The translations under genes were made by a program, and so were the position numbers. This document shows, piece after piece, positions 4,991 through 5,102 of a stretch of 5,102 nt of DNA. The stretch comes from Candidatus Segatella albertsiae (GTDB lineage: Bacteria > Bacteroidota > Bacteroidia > Bacteroidales > Bacteroidaceae), in the NCBI GenBank assembly GCA_002451555.1, contig DKCU01000161.1:9361-14462 (forward strand), read 5' to 3'. Below the pieces are notes generated by a model. That model had not been told where the DNA came from, ran no database searches, and was given only the letters and a program-made list of their open reading frames with translations. The stretch's first letter is position 1; every line of letters begins with the position of its first letter.

Positions 4991-5102
4991 TCATTGTTTA
5001 TGAGCAAGGAAGCAATCATCCTCATGCGAGAAGATGATGCCGATGGCCTGGAGATAGGAATAGATGATGGTAGTCCCGATAAATCTCATGCCCCTGCGAT
5101 AT
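4991..5102 (-). CDS. tag: DNA-3-methyladenine glycosylase I, C-terminal part
   Basis: Reading the - strand from the window edge gives 36 residues ending in TGA (4993-4991): RRGMRFIGTTIIYSYLQAIG followed by IIFSHEDDCFLAHKQ. This matches the conserved Tag C-terminus (in E. coli: KRGFKFVGPTICYSFMQATG, then the NDH...C segment). The H-x3-C spacing in SHEDDC corresponds to the C-terminal His and Cys of the Tag zinc-binding site. The enzyme removes 3-methyladenine from alkylated DNA in base excision repair. The gene begins outside the window. It lies on the same strand as the xre operon, 114 nt upstream of xre, with no strong terminator between; the A/T-rich AAAAGT...ACTTTT repeat (4936-4959) could act weakly. 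Confidence 0.82.
   Translation of the reverse strand, partial: YRRGMRFIGTTIIYSYLQAIGIIFSHEDDCFLAHKQ

Noticed and set aside
1..5102. CRISPR array, tRNA/rRNA genes, insertion sequences, integrases.
   Set aside because: No regularly spaced repeats, no cloverleaf or rRNA signature, and no transposase or integrase motifs were seen in either strand.

Overview
The window looks like a chromosomal segment of a gut-type Bacteroidota, most likely Prevotella/Segatella. This is inferred from the TAnnTTTG-type -7 promoter boxes, A-rich leaders with almost no Shine-Dalgarno sequences, a split HipA N-terminal protein of the kind common in this phylum, short PabB/PabC proteins and moderate GC content. Nothing indicates a plasmid, phage or IS element. 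No RNA genes or CRISPR arrays were seen, and no gene-free stretch exceeds 130 bases.

Left part, + strand: the C-terminus of an AGCS-family alanine/glycine:cation symporter (1-363). After a 127-nt gap with a candidate promoter comes a two-gene unit: a small antibiotic-biosynthesis-monooxygenase (ABM) fold protein (491-781) and, 28 nt later, a short divergent arginase/agmatinase-family protein (810-1556). A perfect 14-bp hairpin (1616-1658) lies between this unit and the convergent - strand operon and probably terminates both.

Right part, - strand, read from 4876 down to 1660: HipB-like XRE regulator, HipS-like HipA N-terminal domain protein, RNase HI-fold protein, pabB, pabC, thioredoxin-like lipoprotein. 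The HipS-like gene overlaps the RNase H-like gene by ATGA, and the RNase H-like gene overlaps pabB by ATGA, so the regulatory half is physically and probably translationally tied to p-aminobenzoate (folate precursor) synthesis. The promoter in front of xre is flanked by a 13-bp near-perfect inverted repeat, a candidate autoregulatory operator. Upstream, ending at 4991, is the C-terminus of DNA-3-methyladenine glycosylase I (tag), also on the - strand.

The most interesting point is the front of this operon. It has the antitoxin-like parts of a HipBST-type system (HipB and HipS) but no HipT kinase. In the kinase's place sits an RNase H-fold protein whose four catalytic carboxylate positions all appear replaced (G, I, N, H), followed without a gap by pabB. 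This may be a toxin-less, repurposed regulatory module controlling PABA synthesis. That function is inference; the gene layout and residue changes are visible in the sequence.
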